A stretch of 64,000 bases of DNA from Shinella zoogloeoides (lineage in GTDB: Bacteria; Pseudomonadota; Alphaproteobacteria; Rhizobiales; Rhizobiaceae). A program made the position numbers and the translations under genes. How positions within the stretch are numbered: the first letter of the stretch is position 1; the number at the start of each line of letters is the position of its first letter. This document shows positions 34,609-44,818 of this stretch, one piece after another. The DNA lies in assembly GCF_003574625.1 (NCBI RefSeq), contig NZ_QNUJ01000001.1, positions 496,001-560,000 of the forward strand. Direction: 5' to 3'. Below the pieces are notes generated by a model that made no database searches, was not told the DNA's origin, and saw only the letters and a list, made by a program, of their open reading frames with translations.

Positions 34609-36585
34609 ATGAAACGTCTGTCGTTCGATACGCCGACGATGATGTCGCTGCTGACGGTGCTGGGCATGATCCTCGCCGCGGCCGGAACCTGGCCGCCGGT
34701 CGAGGGGCTTGCCGTTCTGCGCTGGCCCGGGCTGGCGCTCGTCTATGTCGCTGGTGGGGTGCCGGCCACGGGGAGCGCGCTTTTGGCCCTGTGGCGAGAG
34801 CATGTCCTGGACATCGATCTCTTGATGGTGGTCGCGGCAGTCGCGGCCGCAGTTGTCGGCGCGCCGTTCGAAGGCGCCGTGCTGCTGACGCTGTTCAGCG
34901 TATCGACGACGCTCGAGCATCAGGCGCTCGGACGTGCGCGCCGCGCCGTCGAGGCGCTGATGGCGTTGCGCCCCGAAACGGCGTTCCGCAGGCAGGCCGA
35001 TGGCTCTGTCCTGGAAGTTCCCGCGGCGGAGCTGGCTGTTGGGGATGTGGTGATCCTGCGGCCCGGCGCTCGCGTGCCGGCCGATGGCGTCATCCTGCGG
35101 GGGCGCGGCGGCATCGATGAAGCCAATATCACCGGCGAATCCATGCCGGTCTCCAAGGAGGCGGGCCAGCAGGTGTTCGAGGCCACGGTCAATCTGGACG
35201 GCATTCTGGAGGTCGCGGTCGCAAGAACGATCGGTGACAGCACGATCGCCCGCATGATCCGGCTGGTCACGGAGGCCCAGGAGGCCAAGGCTCCATCCGA
35301 GCGTTTCAGCGCCTGGTTCGGGCAGCGCTATACTGTCGCCGTCCTTCTGGGCGCAGCTCTCGCCTTCGCTGTTTTCTATGGGATCGGGCGCGATTGGGAG
35401 CCGGCGCTCTATCGCGCTGCGACCCTGCTGGTCGCGGCCAGCCCCTGCGCGATCGTCATATCGGTGCCCGCGGCGATCCTATCGGCACTCTCGGCGGCCG
35501 CGCGGGGCGGCGTGTTGTTCAAGGGCGGCGGCGCGCTTGAAACGCTGGCCGCCGTTGATGTCTTCGCCTTCGACAAGACAGGCACGCTCACCAACGGCCG
35601 GGCGGCCGTGACGCGGATCGTCGCGTTGGACGGGGACGAACGCGGCTTCCTGTCGCTGCTGGCCGGGCTCGAAGCCCATTCCGAGCATCACGTCGCCGCG
35701 GCGATCCGCCGGGAGGCGGCCGCGCGGGATATAGAGCCGGCGCGTGTCGCGGATGTCAGCGCTCGCCCGAGCGCCGGAATCGTCGGCACGGATGCGCTTG
35801 GCGTGCTCTGGGCTGGAAACCTCCATCTCGTCCGAGACATGGGGGCTTCTGTCGACCGTATTCAGCTTCAGGAACTCACCGACAGTGCCGAAACCGTCGT
35901 CTATCTGGGGCGTGGAGAAAACATCCTCGGCGCCGTCAGCGTGGCGGACGAGGCGCGGGCAAGCTCTGCCCCGGCGCTTGCGGCCCTGCGCGCCGACGGC
36001 GTGCGCCGCATCGTCATGATGACCGGTGACCGTCGGTCGGTGGCGTTGCGGATCGGCGCGGGGCTCGGCCTCGCTCCCGATGAGATTCATGCCGAAATGC
36101 TACCGCAGGACAAAGTGCTCCATGTGGGGGAACTGGCGGGCGGCGGCACCGTGGCCTTCGTCGGCGACGGCGTCAACGACGCGGCCGCTCTTGCCCGCGC
36201 CGATGTCGGCATCGCCATGGGGGCGGCCGGCTCGGAGGTCGCCCTTCAGGCGGCCGATGTGGCTCTGCTGTCGGAAGACATGAAGAAATTGGCCGATGCG
36301 CACCGGCTGGCGCGCCGGACCGCGGCGGTCATCCGGCAGAACCTTGTCGTCGCGATCGGTGCCATGCTGGTGCTGGTGACGGGCGGATTATTCTTCGATC
36401 TGCCGTTGCCACTAGCAGTGGTTGGACATGAAGGCGGGACCGTGCTCGTGGTCCTCAACGGCCTGCGCCTGTTGTCGGACCCGATCCGGTGGCCTGTGGA
36501 CGCGAGCAGATTCTCCCGTCCTTCAGGGGAGCGGCCGATGGCGGCGCCCACTTCGGCCGCATCGCCCGCCGATGGGCCGGTGTAA
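34609..36585 (+). CDS. P1B-4-type heavy-metal efflux ATPase (Co/Fe subgroup)
   Basis: 658 residues, no N-terminal heavy-metal-binding domain. Landmarks: TGES (175-178), SPC (278-280) in the metal-binding membrane helix, phosphorylation DKTGTLT (D322), GDGVNDAAALARADVGIAMG, and HEGGT (607-611) in the last helix. SPC together with HEGGT is the signature of subgroup P1B-4, whose members export Co(II) and/or Fe(II). The nucleotide-domain dipeptide, usually SEHP, reads SEHH here. A proline-rich tail of about 25 residues ends the protein. The gene lies 2 bases after the VIT gene behind an Irr box, which favours iron as the physiological metal. Confidence 0.92.
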   Translation: MKRLSFDTPTMMSLLTVLGMILAAAGTWPPVEGLAVLRWPGLALVYVAGGVPATGSALLALWREHVLDIDLLMVVAAVAAAVVGAPFEGAVLLTLFSVSTTLEHQALGRARRAVEALMALRPETAFRRQADGSVLEVPAAELAVGDVVILRPGARVPADGVILRGRGGIDEANITGESMPVSKEAGQQVFEATVNLDGILEVAVARTIGDSTIARMIRLVTEAQEAKAPSERFSAWFGQRYTVAVLLGAALAFAVFYGIGRDWEPALYRAATLLVAASPCAIVISVPAAILSALSAAARGGVLFKGGGALETLAAVDVFAFDKTGTLTNGRAAVTRIVALDGDERGFLSLLAGLEAHSEHHVAAAIRREAAARDIEPARVADVSARPSAGIVGTDALGVLWAGNLHLVRDMGASVDRIQLQELTDSAETVVYLGRGENILGAVSVADEARASSAPALAALRADGVRRIVMMTGDRRSVALRIGAGLGLAPDEIHAEMLPQDKVLHVGELAGGGTVAFVGDGVNDAAALARADVGIAMGAAGSEVALQAADVALLSEDMKKLADAHRLARRTAAVIRQNLVVAIGAMLVLVTGGLFFDLPLPLAVVGHEGGTVLVVLNGLRLLSDPIRWPVDASRFSRPSGERPMAAPTSAASPADGPV

Positions 36586-36605
36586 GCGCCGGCCGCGCCC
36601 AATGG

Positions 36606-37331
36606 TCAGCAGGACAGGAAGCGATTGCGGGTATTCTCATCGAGAAGCAGCCGCGTGATGCCGCCGAAAGCCCATTCCCGCAGGCGGCTATGGCCATAGG
36701 CACCGGTGACGATGATATCTGCATCGCTCGCGTCGATGACTTGTAGGAAGCCGATTGTTTCGTCGGCGCTTTTGATCATCTGCGGCCTCGCTTTCACATT
36801 ATGCTGGGCGAGATAGGTGACGATCTCGGTGAGACTCTGTATCTCGGCTGGTGTGGGCTCCGGGGAAACAGACACGACGGCAACATCATAGGCGACGGAG
36901 AGCAGGGGAAGCGCATCCGCGATTGCGCGGCGGGCTTCACGGGTGTCTTTCCAGCCGACGACGATCTTTCTTGCCGGAAGCGCGTGCTGGCCGCTTCGGA
37001 TCACCAGCAGGGGACGTCCTGCGCGCAGCACGACGGTTGCCGGGTCCGCCCGGTTTCCGGCCGCCATCAGAACGAGATCGGCGATGCGGGCGGCGGTCAC
37101 GACCGCCTCGGTCGGCGTCGTCGCTTCCCCGCGCCATTCGGCCTCGATCCGGTTTGCCGCCAGATGAAGGAACGCGGCGCGAATCTCCTCCGCGTGCTTC
37201 TTGGGCGTTTCGGTGGCGCAAAGCCCGATGAGCCGTGCACCCGAGCGGGACGCCAGATCGATTGCGGCGCGCATGATCGGCTCAGCGGGCTGGTCGATAT
37301 CGAGATTGACCAGAATGGATCGATAAGCCAT
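36606..37331 (-). CDS. Universal stress protein, UspA family (tandem domains)
   Basis: 241 residues from ATG 37331, holding a degenerate first Usp domain and a complete second one ending TGAYGHSRLREWAFGGITR, the G-2x-G-9x-G(S/T) nucleotide-binding pattern of Usp proteins. YRSILVNLDID at the start is the usual first strand. A FixK/FNR-type box is centred 68 bases before the start. The adjacent phosphotransacetylase and acetate kinase genes form the same low-oxygen set seen in many Proteobacteria. The gene is convergent with the P-type ATPase operon. Confidence 0.9.
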   Translation of the reverse strand: MAYRSILVNLDIDQPAEPIMRAAIDLASRSGARLIGLCATETPKKHAEEIRAAFLHLAANRIEAEWRGEATTPTEAVVTAARIADLVLMAAGNRADPATVVLRAGRPLLVIRSGQHALPARKIVVGWKDTREARRAIADALPLLSVAYDVAVVSVSPEPTPAEIQSLTEIVTYLAQHNVKARPQMIKSADETIGFLQVIDASDADIIVTGAYGHSRLREWAFGGITRLLLDENTRNRFLSC

Positions 37332-37392
37332 GTGTGCATTCCTCCGTTCAAGGCAAGTGTCGAAGAGCATAATGCCGATCGCGAAGCACATA

Positions 37393-37406
37393 TTGACCTC
37401 GGTCAA
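37393..37406. promoter_or_regulatory. FixK/FnrN anaerobox upstream of the universal stress gene
   Basis: TTGACCTCGGTCAA is a perfect TTGAC-N4-GTCAA palindrome, matching the anaerobox TTGA(T/C)-N4-(A/G)TCAA bound by FNR, FnrN and FixK. Its centre is 68 bases upstream of the stress-protein ATG, compatible with a class II position (-41.5) if transcription starts about 27 bases before the ATG. Confidence 0.75.
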
Positions 37407-37452
37407 AATATCGCGTGGCGCATCGCCAATCGATTTTTAGGCCTTCGTGCCG

Positions 37453-37466
37453 TTGACCGAAATCAA
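37453..37466. promoter_or_regulatory. Second anaerobox, facing the decayed DUF465 gene
   Basis: TTGACCGAAATCAA fits TTGA(T/C)-N4-(A/G)TCAA in all ten fixed positions. Its centre lies about 61 bases before ATG 37521 of the DUF465 relic and about 60 bases from the first box, so the divergent pair probably once had one box each. The box is still intact although the gene is broken. Confidence 0.66.
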
Positions 37467-37520
37467 CGCCTGAAACAAAGTCCTCCGAATTCTGCCATGA
37501 TGATTGTTACGGAGGCAGAT

Positions 37521-37759
37521 ATGTCGAACACACTCCACACTTTGGCGAAGAATTTCGTGGCCAGGCGGATTGAATCCGTGTCCTGAAGGTCGCCGATCCG
37601 GCTTTTGCTGACCTACTGGGGGACTACGACGCGGTGAACGACAACATTCATCTCGCGGTGATGAATGTCGCTCCGGTCGGGCAGGGTCATGAGATGATGC
37701 GCCGCAAACAGCGCCTCGCCATCGAAGACCGGATCATGGAAGCGCTTCAAGGCGCCTGA
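37521..37759 (+). pseudogene. DUF465/YdcH-like small protein gene, frameshifted and with a nonsense codon
   Basis: A GGAGG site precedes ATG 37521, which reads MSNTLHTLAKNF and then stops at 37584 in the wrong frame. In a shifted frame the sequence continues IRVLKVADPAFADLLGDYDA, VNDNIHLAV and RRKQRLAIEDRIMEAL to TGA 37757. The layout matches DUF465 proteins of Rhizobiales (short helical proteins of about 75 residues). Restoring it needs one inserted base near the TTCGTGG at 37554-37560 and conversion of TGA 37571-37573 to a sense codon, CGA giving the expected Arg. A sequencing error could explain one change, hardly both. Confidence 0.7.
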
Positions 37760-37786
37760 CGTTCAGCCGGCAGAGGGCGAGACCGG

Positions 37787-38902
37787 TCAGCCGCGCCGTC
37801 CCGCTTCCAGCAGCGCCTTGCCGTGGATCGCAAGCATGCGCTCCTCATTCGTCGGGATGATCAAGGTCTGGAACGGCGGTAGGAACTTCAGCCGGACGAG
37901 GATCGCATCCCGAACCGGCCCCGCGTTTTCCCCGACCCCCCCGGTAAAGACGAAGGCGTCGAGTCCACCCATGGACACAGCCATCATCGCCGTGAACTGC
38001 GCTACCTTCAGGGCAAAATAGTCGAGGGCGAAGCCGGCTCTTGAATCCGTGCTTTCGAGCAAGGTCTTCACGTCGTTGCTGAGGCCGGACAGACCCTTCA
38101 GGCCGGATCGTTCGTAAAGTGCGTGTTCTACCTCGTCAGCGCTCATGCCGAGCTGACGCAGCATGTAGGTAACTGCGCCGGGATCGATTGCGCCGGTGCG
38201 GCTTCCCATCGGTAGACCGTCGAGCGCGGTCATGCCCATCGTCGTGTCGACGCTGATGCCGTCCCTGAGGGCGCACAGGCTCGCGCCGTTGCCGAGATGC
38301 CCCACCACGACCCGGCCGCGTGCGAGATCGGGATGTTCGCTTGCAAGCACACGGGAAATCCACTCGTAGGACAGCCCATGGAAGCCATAACGGCGGATGC
38401 CTTGGGCCCGTAGCGAGGCATCGACCGCAAAAGCCTGGAAAAGCGGCGCATGGCCGGCATGAAAGGCGGTATCGAAACAAGCGATATCCGGGGCGTCCGA
38501 GAGGCGGTCCGAAGCTGCGATGCCCGCAAGGTTGTAGGGCTGGTGCAATGGCGCGAGCGGCGCTAGCGCCGCAAGCCGCCGCAGGATTTGGGGCGTGACG
38601 ATGACGGGCGCGACGAAATCGGCGCCGCCATGCACGATTCGGTGTACCGTCGCCACCATGCGCCAGGCATCGTCGTACCGGTCGATGAGATCGATCACCG
38701 CGCCCATGGCGGTCTCGTGGTCGTTGGCGGCAAGCGCCCTGTCGATATGAACGTCGCCCGCCGTAATTGTCGCGCTCAGTCTTGCCTCGGTGCCTATGCC
38801 GGTGACCTTGCCCTTGGCAAGCTTGTCGAGCGCATCGTATCCGAAGATCTCGAATTTCAGGCTCGAGGACCCCGTATTGAGAACGAGCAATACATTCATC
38901 AT
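37787..38902 (-). CDS. ackA: Acetate kinase
   Basis: 371 residues, slightly shorter than the ~400 of many acetate kinases. The family landmarks are LVLNTGSSSLKFEIF at the start, FDTAFHAGHAPLFQAF, RRYGFHGLSYEWISRVL, GHLGNGASLCALRDGISVDT, MGSRTGAIDPG and FTGGVGENAGPVRDAI. It makes ATP from acetyl phosphate (reversible). ATG 38902 overlaps the stop of the phosphotransacetylase gene by ATGA, so the two are translationally coupled in the order pta-ackA. Three FNR-type boxes in this block support use under low oxygen. Confidence 0.95.
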   Translation of the reverse strand: MMNVLLVLNTGSSSLKFEIFGYDALDKLAKGKVTGIGTEARLSATITAGDVHIDRALAANDHETAMGAVIDLIDRYDDAWRMVATVHRIVHGGADFVAPVIVTPQILRRLAALAPLAPLHQPYNLAGIAASDRLSDAPDIACFDTAFHAGHAPLFQAFAVDASLRAQGIRRYGFHGLSYEWISRVLASEHPDLARGRVVVGHLGNGASLCALRDGISVDTTMGMTALDGLPMGSRTGAIDPGAVTYMLRQLGMSADEVEHALYERSGLKGLSGLSNDVKTLLESTDSRAGFALDYFALKVAQFTAMMAVSMGGLDAFVFTGGVGENAGPVRDAILVRLKFLPPFQTLIIPTNEERMLAIHGKALLEAGRRG

Positions 38903-39828
38903 TTGATGCGGCCTTTGGCGCGGGCATCCGCGAGCAGGCAGGCAAGGGCGGAGGACAATAGGCGTGTGCGCTGGTCGTCGGCCCGGCTCGTCAGGACGAT
39001 GGGAACACGGGCGCCCAGCACGATACCGGCCGCCTCCGCCCCGCCGAGGAACGTGAGCTGCTTTGCCAGCATGTTGCCGGCTTCGATATCGGGAACGAGA
39101 AGGATGTCGGCATCGCCGGCGACAGCCGACACGATGCCTTTCTCCCGCGCCGCCTGCGGGCTGATCGCATTGTCGAAGGCAAGGGGACCGTCGATCAGGC
39201 AGCCGGTTATCTGCCGGCGGTCCGCCATCTTGCAGAGCGCGGCTGCGTCCAGGGTCGCTTGCATCTTGGGATTGACTGTTTCCACCGCCGCGAGAATGGC
39301 GACCTTCGGTGGTCGCGCCTCGCCAAACACCACGCACCAGAGATCAACGGCGTTCTGGATGATATCGGCCTTCACTGGAAGATCGGGCAGGATATTAACG
39401 GCGGCGTCGGTAATCATGAACGGCTTCGGATAGGAAGCGATGCTCATGAGGTAACAATGGGAGATGCGCCGCTCCGTGCGCAGCCCGGCGCCGGCCTTCA
39501 CGATCTCGCCCAGAAGTTCGTCCGTGTGCAGCGAGCCCTTCATGATGGCGCTCACATTGCCACCCGCGGCCAGTTCCGCCGCCTTGGCCGCGGCCGCATG
39601 GCTATGCTCAGTGTTGACGATCTCCCACCCTGCTATATCAATCCCGGCCTCTCTGGCCGCCTCGGCTATCCGCGCCGCAGGCCCAATGAGCACCGGCGCG
39701 ATCAGGCCTTCCCGCATCGCCTCGAAACCGGCCGCAATCACGTTGGCCTTCACTGGATGCACGATCGCCGTACAGGTGGGCGGCAGCTTGCGGCAAAGGG
39801 CCAGAATCGCATCTGTCTGTCCACTCAT
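38899..39828 (-). CDS. pta: Phosphate acetyl/butyryltransferase
   Basis: 309 residues from ATG 39828, with AGGGGA as ribosome site. Typical of the short PTA/PTB enzymes: AGFEAMREGLIAPVLIGP, MKGSLHTDELL, RRISHCYLMSI, PFMITDAAVNILPDL, and the C-terminal DILLVPDIEAGNMLAKQLTF. It converts acetyl-CoA and phosphate to acetyl phosphate for the coupled acetate kinase; butyryl-CoA is a possible alternative substrate. There is no N-terminal DRTGG or MaoC-like domain. The upstream 440-base gap carries one anaerobox (40090-40103), 268 bases from the start, too far to be sure it acts here. Confidence 0.92.
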   Translation of the reverse strand: MSGQTDAILALCRKLPPTCTAIVHPVKANVIAAGFEAMREGLIAPVLIGPAARIAEAAREAGIDIAGWEIVNTEHSHAAAAKAAELAAGGNVSAIMKGSLHTDELLGEIVKAGAGLRTERRISHCYLMSIASYPKPFMITDAAVNILPDLPVKADIIQNAVDLWCVVFGEARPPKVAILAAVETVNPKMQATLDAAALCKMADRRQITGCLIDGPLAFDNAISPQAAREKGIVSAVAGDADILLVPDIEAGNMLAKQLTFLGGAEAAGIVLGARVPIVLTSRADDQRTRLLSSALACLLADARAKGRIK

Positions 39829-40089
39829 CGCACGTTCCCCTAGCGCCTTATGTAAAGTTGTGGATGAGCAATCTTCACGATGGTCCGACCCTAGGCAAGA
39901 GGCCTTTTCCCTTAAGGCGCCCACTGCTGCACAGCGACGTTTGGTGGAGTTTGCACCGAGTGTTCGAGGCTTTCGATGGGAAAACGTATTGAGATCAACG
40001 GTCGCTCGATTTTTCCTATTTCTCAATTCGGCGTAGGAGGAATATATATTTTCATGTCGAAATTGATATTCGTAAATAAAAAAATCATT

Positions 40090-40103
40090 TTGACGTTCGT
40101 CAA
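40090..40103. promoter_or_regulatory. Third anaerobox, in the AT-rich gap before the chemoreceptor gene
   Basis: The 440 bases from 39829 to 40268 contain no gene; the right half is strikingly A/T-rich compared with the surroundings. TTGACGTTCGTCAA within it is a perfect TTGAC-N4-GTCAA box, extended to TTTGACG-TT-CGTCAAA. It lies 172 bases before the chemoreceptor ATG and 268 before pta. A promoter with a long leader toward the chemoreceptor is the simpler reading. Confidence 0.66.
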
Positions 40104-40244
40104 ATTTCAAGATCTCATTCTGATGAATGTATTATTTATCGTATGTGCTATTTGGCATACGGTTTATATTCGATTTTCATAGAAATTTAATTTTCAATAT
40201 GTTTATCGGGCAGAGCGAATGTGCCGCTTTCATGAAAGGCATGA

Positions 40245-42455
<2,211 letters not shown>

Positions 42456-43269
42456 CAAAGAGGTGTGGCGCCATCGTTCGCCGCTGCACCTCAATTCGGC
42501 AACGCTTCTTGGATATTCGCGATCAATGCCGAAGACTTCGATAAAACGGCTGCGTGGTCCCGCTGCGGTGAGTTTGTTCAGTGCATCGTGCGCCGTCCGG
42601 AATTCATAGCCCTCCCTGAACGCGCAGGAAGTCGATGATGCGCCCTAGACCGTCCCCATGCTTCCTTCGGCGACCATCATATGCACGGCCTTGAAGGCGT
42701 ACGCTTGTACACCAAGCTCAAGACCATCACGACCCGCTGGCCGACTGGCATCCGTTCAGGCGCGGATTTCGTCATGCCGACGATGCGATAGGGCCAGACG
42801 TCGGGATATTGCGCCGCCGAGGTCACACTCGGCGGTGTATCTCACGGTACGTTTATCGGTGGTCTTGCAACAGCAGGCTCCACCCTGAATGGAGCCGCCA
42901 CATGTCCGGAGGTTGATGGCGCGGAACTTGTCGATCTCGCAATTTTTCCCGACGAGGGAAACTCCATCTTGCCTGAAATAGACATAGTGCTCACCACTAT
43001 CCCGCATCTCATCGGAGGAGATTCGAACTGCACCTATGTGTTCCGAACACACTGTTGAAGTCTGCTTTCTCGACCTCGTTCTCCACAAGCGGACTATCAG
43101 CTCACGGCCCCAAATCGGATATCTAGCGTGCGCAAGCTGAAGTGCACAACCGGCCCATATTGGTACTCAATGTATCGACCTACTGCTATTCGGGATATTC
43201 AGAAAGTTCTGCGGTCATGCACCGCTAGCGCCGCGCGAATAGATGACTATAGTCAAATGGCCGCCTCCG
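42456..43269. other. Gap with degraded frames; no intact gene recognised
   Basis: About 810 bases. On the minus strand the phase near 42600-42760 gives AFKAVHMMVAEGSMGTV then RIIDFLRVQGG and, after a frame change, EFRTAHDALNKLTAAG, which reads like the C-terminus of a real enzyme broken by frameshifts; the family was not recognised. A separate minus-strand frame (42756-43088, 110 codons) contains EHYVYFRQDGVSLVGKNCEI, a C-x-x-x-x-x-x-x-x-CCC cluster and VRYTAECDLGG; it might be a small cysteine-rich protein or another relic. Nothing here can be named. Confidence 0.35.
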
Positions 43270-43797
43270 TCAGAGAAGGCCTTTGGCCTTGAGGTCGGCG
43301 GCGAAGGTTGCGAGCGGCATGACCAGCGTGAGGGGACTGTTTTTGAGCGGCTCGGCCCCGTAGCTGGCATACCATTTGGCCGCCCGCCCCCCCTTTGCGT
43401 CGATGATCAGCAACGCGCCGCCAGCCTCGGTGGCGACCCGCAGGCAGCGCAACGCAACGGCCGCGAGGAGTTGGCCACCCAAGCCGTGGCCGGCTACCTT
43501 CACGTCGGTCGCAATGCGTGCCAGCTTGAAACCGGAAACCTCGTGCTGGGCCAATCCTTTCGTCATCGACGCCGGCACTAGCTCATGGGCTATGGCGGAG
43601 GGGGCAACGGTGTAGAAGCCGAGCACGCGATTGGGCGTGGCGACGTCGATTGCGCAGAAAGTCTTTGAAGCATTTTGTTCGTGGCTTTGACGCGCGTAGC
43701 GCCGGAAAAACTCGTTCATCGCCGGATCGCCGCAGTCGAAAGACTGACGATCATGCGACTTCGCGATGGCTTCTTCTCTCCATGTGGGCAGTGTCAT
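43270..43797 (-). CDS. GNAT-family acetyltransferase toxin (TacT-like)
   Basis: 175-residue single-domain acetyltransferase. The acetyl-CoA loop is VAGHGLGGQLLAAVALRCL and the conserved tyrosine lies in KWYASYGAEPL. The N-terminus (SFDCGDPAMNEFFRRYA) is typical of toxins that acetylate the amino group of aminoacyl-tRNA and so block translation. The ATG overlaps the stop of a DUF1778 gene by 4 bases, the standard antitoxin-first order of TacAT modules. It is the downstream gene of a two-gene operon in a gene-poor area. Confidence 0.9.
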   Translation of the reverse strand: MTLPTWREEAIAKSHDRQSFDCGDPAMNEFFRRYARQSHEQNASKTFCAIDVATPNRVLGFYTVAPSAIAHELVPASMTKGLAQHEVSGFKLARIATDVKVAGHGLGGQLLAAVALRCLRVATEAGGALLIIDAKGGRAAKWYASYGAEPLKNSPLTLVMPLATFAADLKAKGLL

Positions 43798-44078
43798 AGG
43801 GTGTCGGGCAACGCCGCGATTGCCGAGCGCAATTTTGCGTTGGGCTTAGGCGGGTTTTCCATCAGCTCAAGCACGCGCGCATGATCGCGTGACGAGAGCC
43901 GAACGACCTCGGCCGCCTCGATCACGGCTTCGGCCTCCCGCAAGGCGGTCTGGGTCACGAAGTTGGTCAGGTCGGTGTTGCGCAATGCGGCCGCGCGTAC
44001 GAGCTTGGCCTTCGTTTCCGGCGAGACGCGCAGATTCATGCGCTTGTTGTCATCCACGGCAGCTTGGGGCATCTCCAT
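43794..44078 (-). CDS. DUF1778-family ribbon-helix-helix antitoxin (TacA-like)
   Basis: 94 residues. The N-terminal ribbon-helix-helix DNA-binding part (KRMNLRVSPETKAKLVRAAA, then TDLTNFVTQTALREAEAVI) is followed by a C-terminal arm ending ELMENPPKPNAKLRSAIAAL that would wrap the toxin. It normally represses its own promoter with the toxin. The region just upstream has CTTG-TT-CAAG flanked by GTAC on both sides (about 44093-44111), a plausible operator. The gene is coupled to the GNAT toxin by ATGA. Confidence 0.9.
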   Translation of the reverse strand: MEMPQAAVDDNKRMNLRVSPETKAKLVRAAALRNTDLTNFVTQTALREAEAVIEAAEVVRLSSRDHARVLELMENPPKPNAKLRSAIAALPDTL

Positions 44079-44818
44079 CTCCCTTGTGCAAGGTACTTGT
44101 TCAAGATGTACGCGAGCTTGGCTTGATTTTCAAGGTCGTGCGTCTTGATGGTGTACGTAATCCTCCGGTCGCTTGCCGTAGAGGAGGCTTTTAAAGCAAG
44201 GTCTCAAGTTTAAGACGCGCCAAGCCTGATTAGTTTCCCGGGAAAATCCGCTGGACAGATTATCACGACCCTGCTGTCGCTGTGAGCGTTCAGGTAGCCG
44301 TCTAGCCGCCCCCGAAAGGTCCATCTGGTGGGACCGATGGATTGACTGTCACTGTAGGGGCGTAACCATAAGGCGGCGATAATTTCGCATAGCAGCCATA
44401 AAATTCCACCGGACTGTCGTATTGGATTGTAGTACAAGACTGTCGTACAGGGAGTATTAGGTGATAAGGGTTTAATAATCTTCTCAATGGCTTGAAATAG
44501 GGCGGAATCCTTGGCTGGGAATCCTGGCGCCCCAGCCAGCGCTTATTTCGAGCTTCTGAAGCTCTGGATTACTAAGCGTTTTCAGATCGTTGATGATGTT
44601 TGCGGAAGGGCGTATCCGAAGACTGCCCTCACCTCTGCCTCGGACGTAGCAGCAAGCATCGAACGTTGCAGGACGGTGGCCGGCCTTGTTGCTGCTTTTT
44701 CGAGGCGCGAGCTTGCGAGCACGGTGCGTCCGCAGCGCTGGCGTATTTCCAGCAGGTCCGTAGCAGAGCGGCGGGCTGCACGGCATTGAACCGGTCCGAT
44801 TAGGCCACGGCAGGTCGT
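44079..44818. other. Gene-poor gap between toxin-antitoxin module and gluconate operon
   Basis: About 740 bases with no frame that shows start, ribosome site and family pattern together. It holds the promoter of the antitoxin gene at its left edge, the three-copy GAYTGTMGTA repeat at 44412-44447, and an 8-base perfect stem TGGCTGGG/CCCAGCCA (44512-44519 with 44531-44538) without a following T-run. The A/T-richer stretch 44380-44500 differs from the flanking operons. Confidence 0.45.
44412..44447. repeat. Three tandem GAYTGTMGTA decamers with 13-base period
   Basis: GACTGTCGTA (44412-44421), GATTGTAGTA (44425-44434) and GACTGTCGTA (44438-44447) are spaced exactly 13 bases apart. The central copy also forms the palindrome TTGTA-G-TACAA (44428-44438), the shape of FCD-type GntR operators. 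No gene follows closely in either direction, so it may be an operator left behind by a lost gene or a protein-binding array. Confidence 0.5.
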
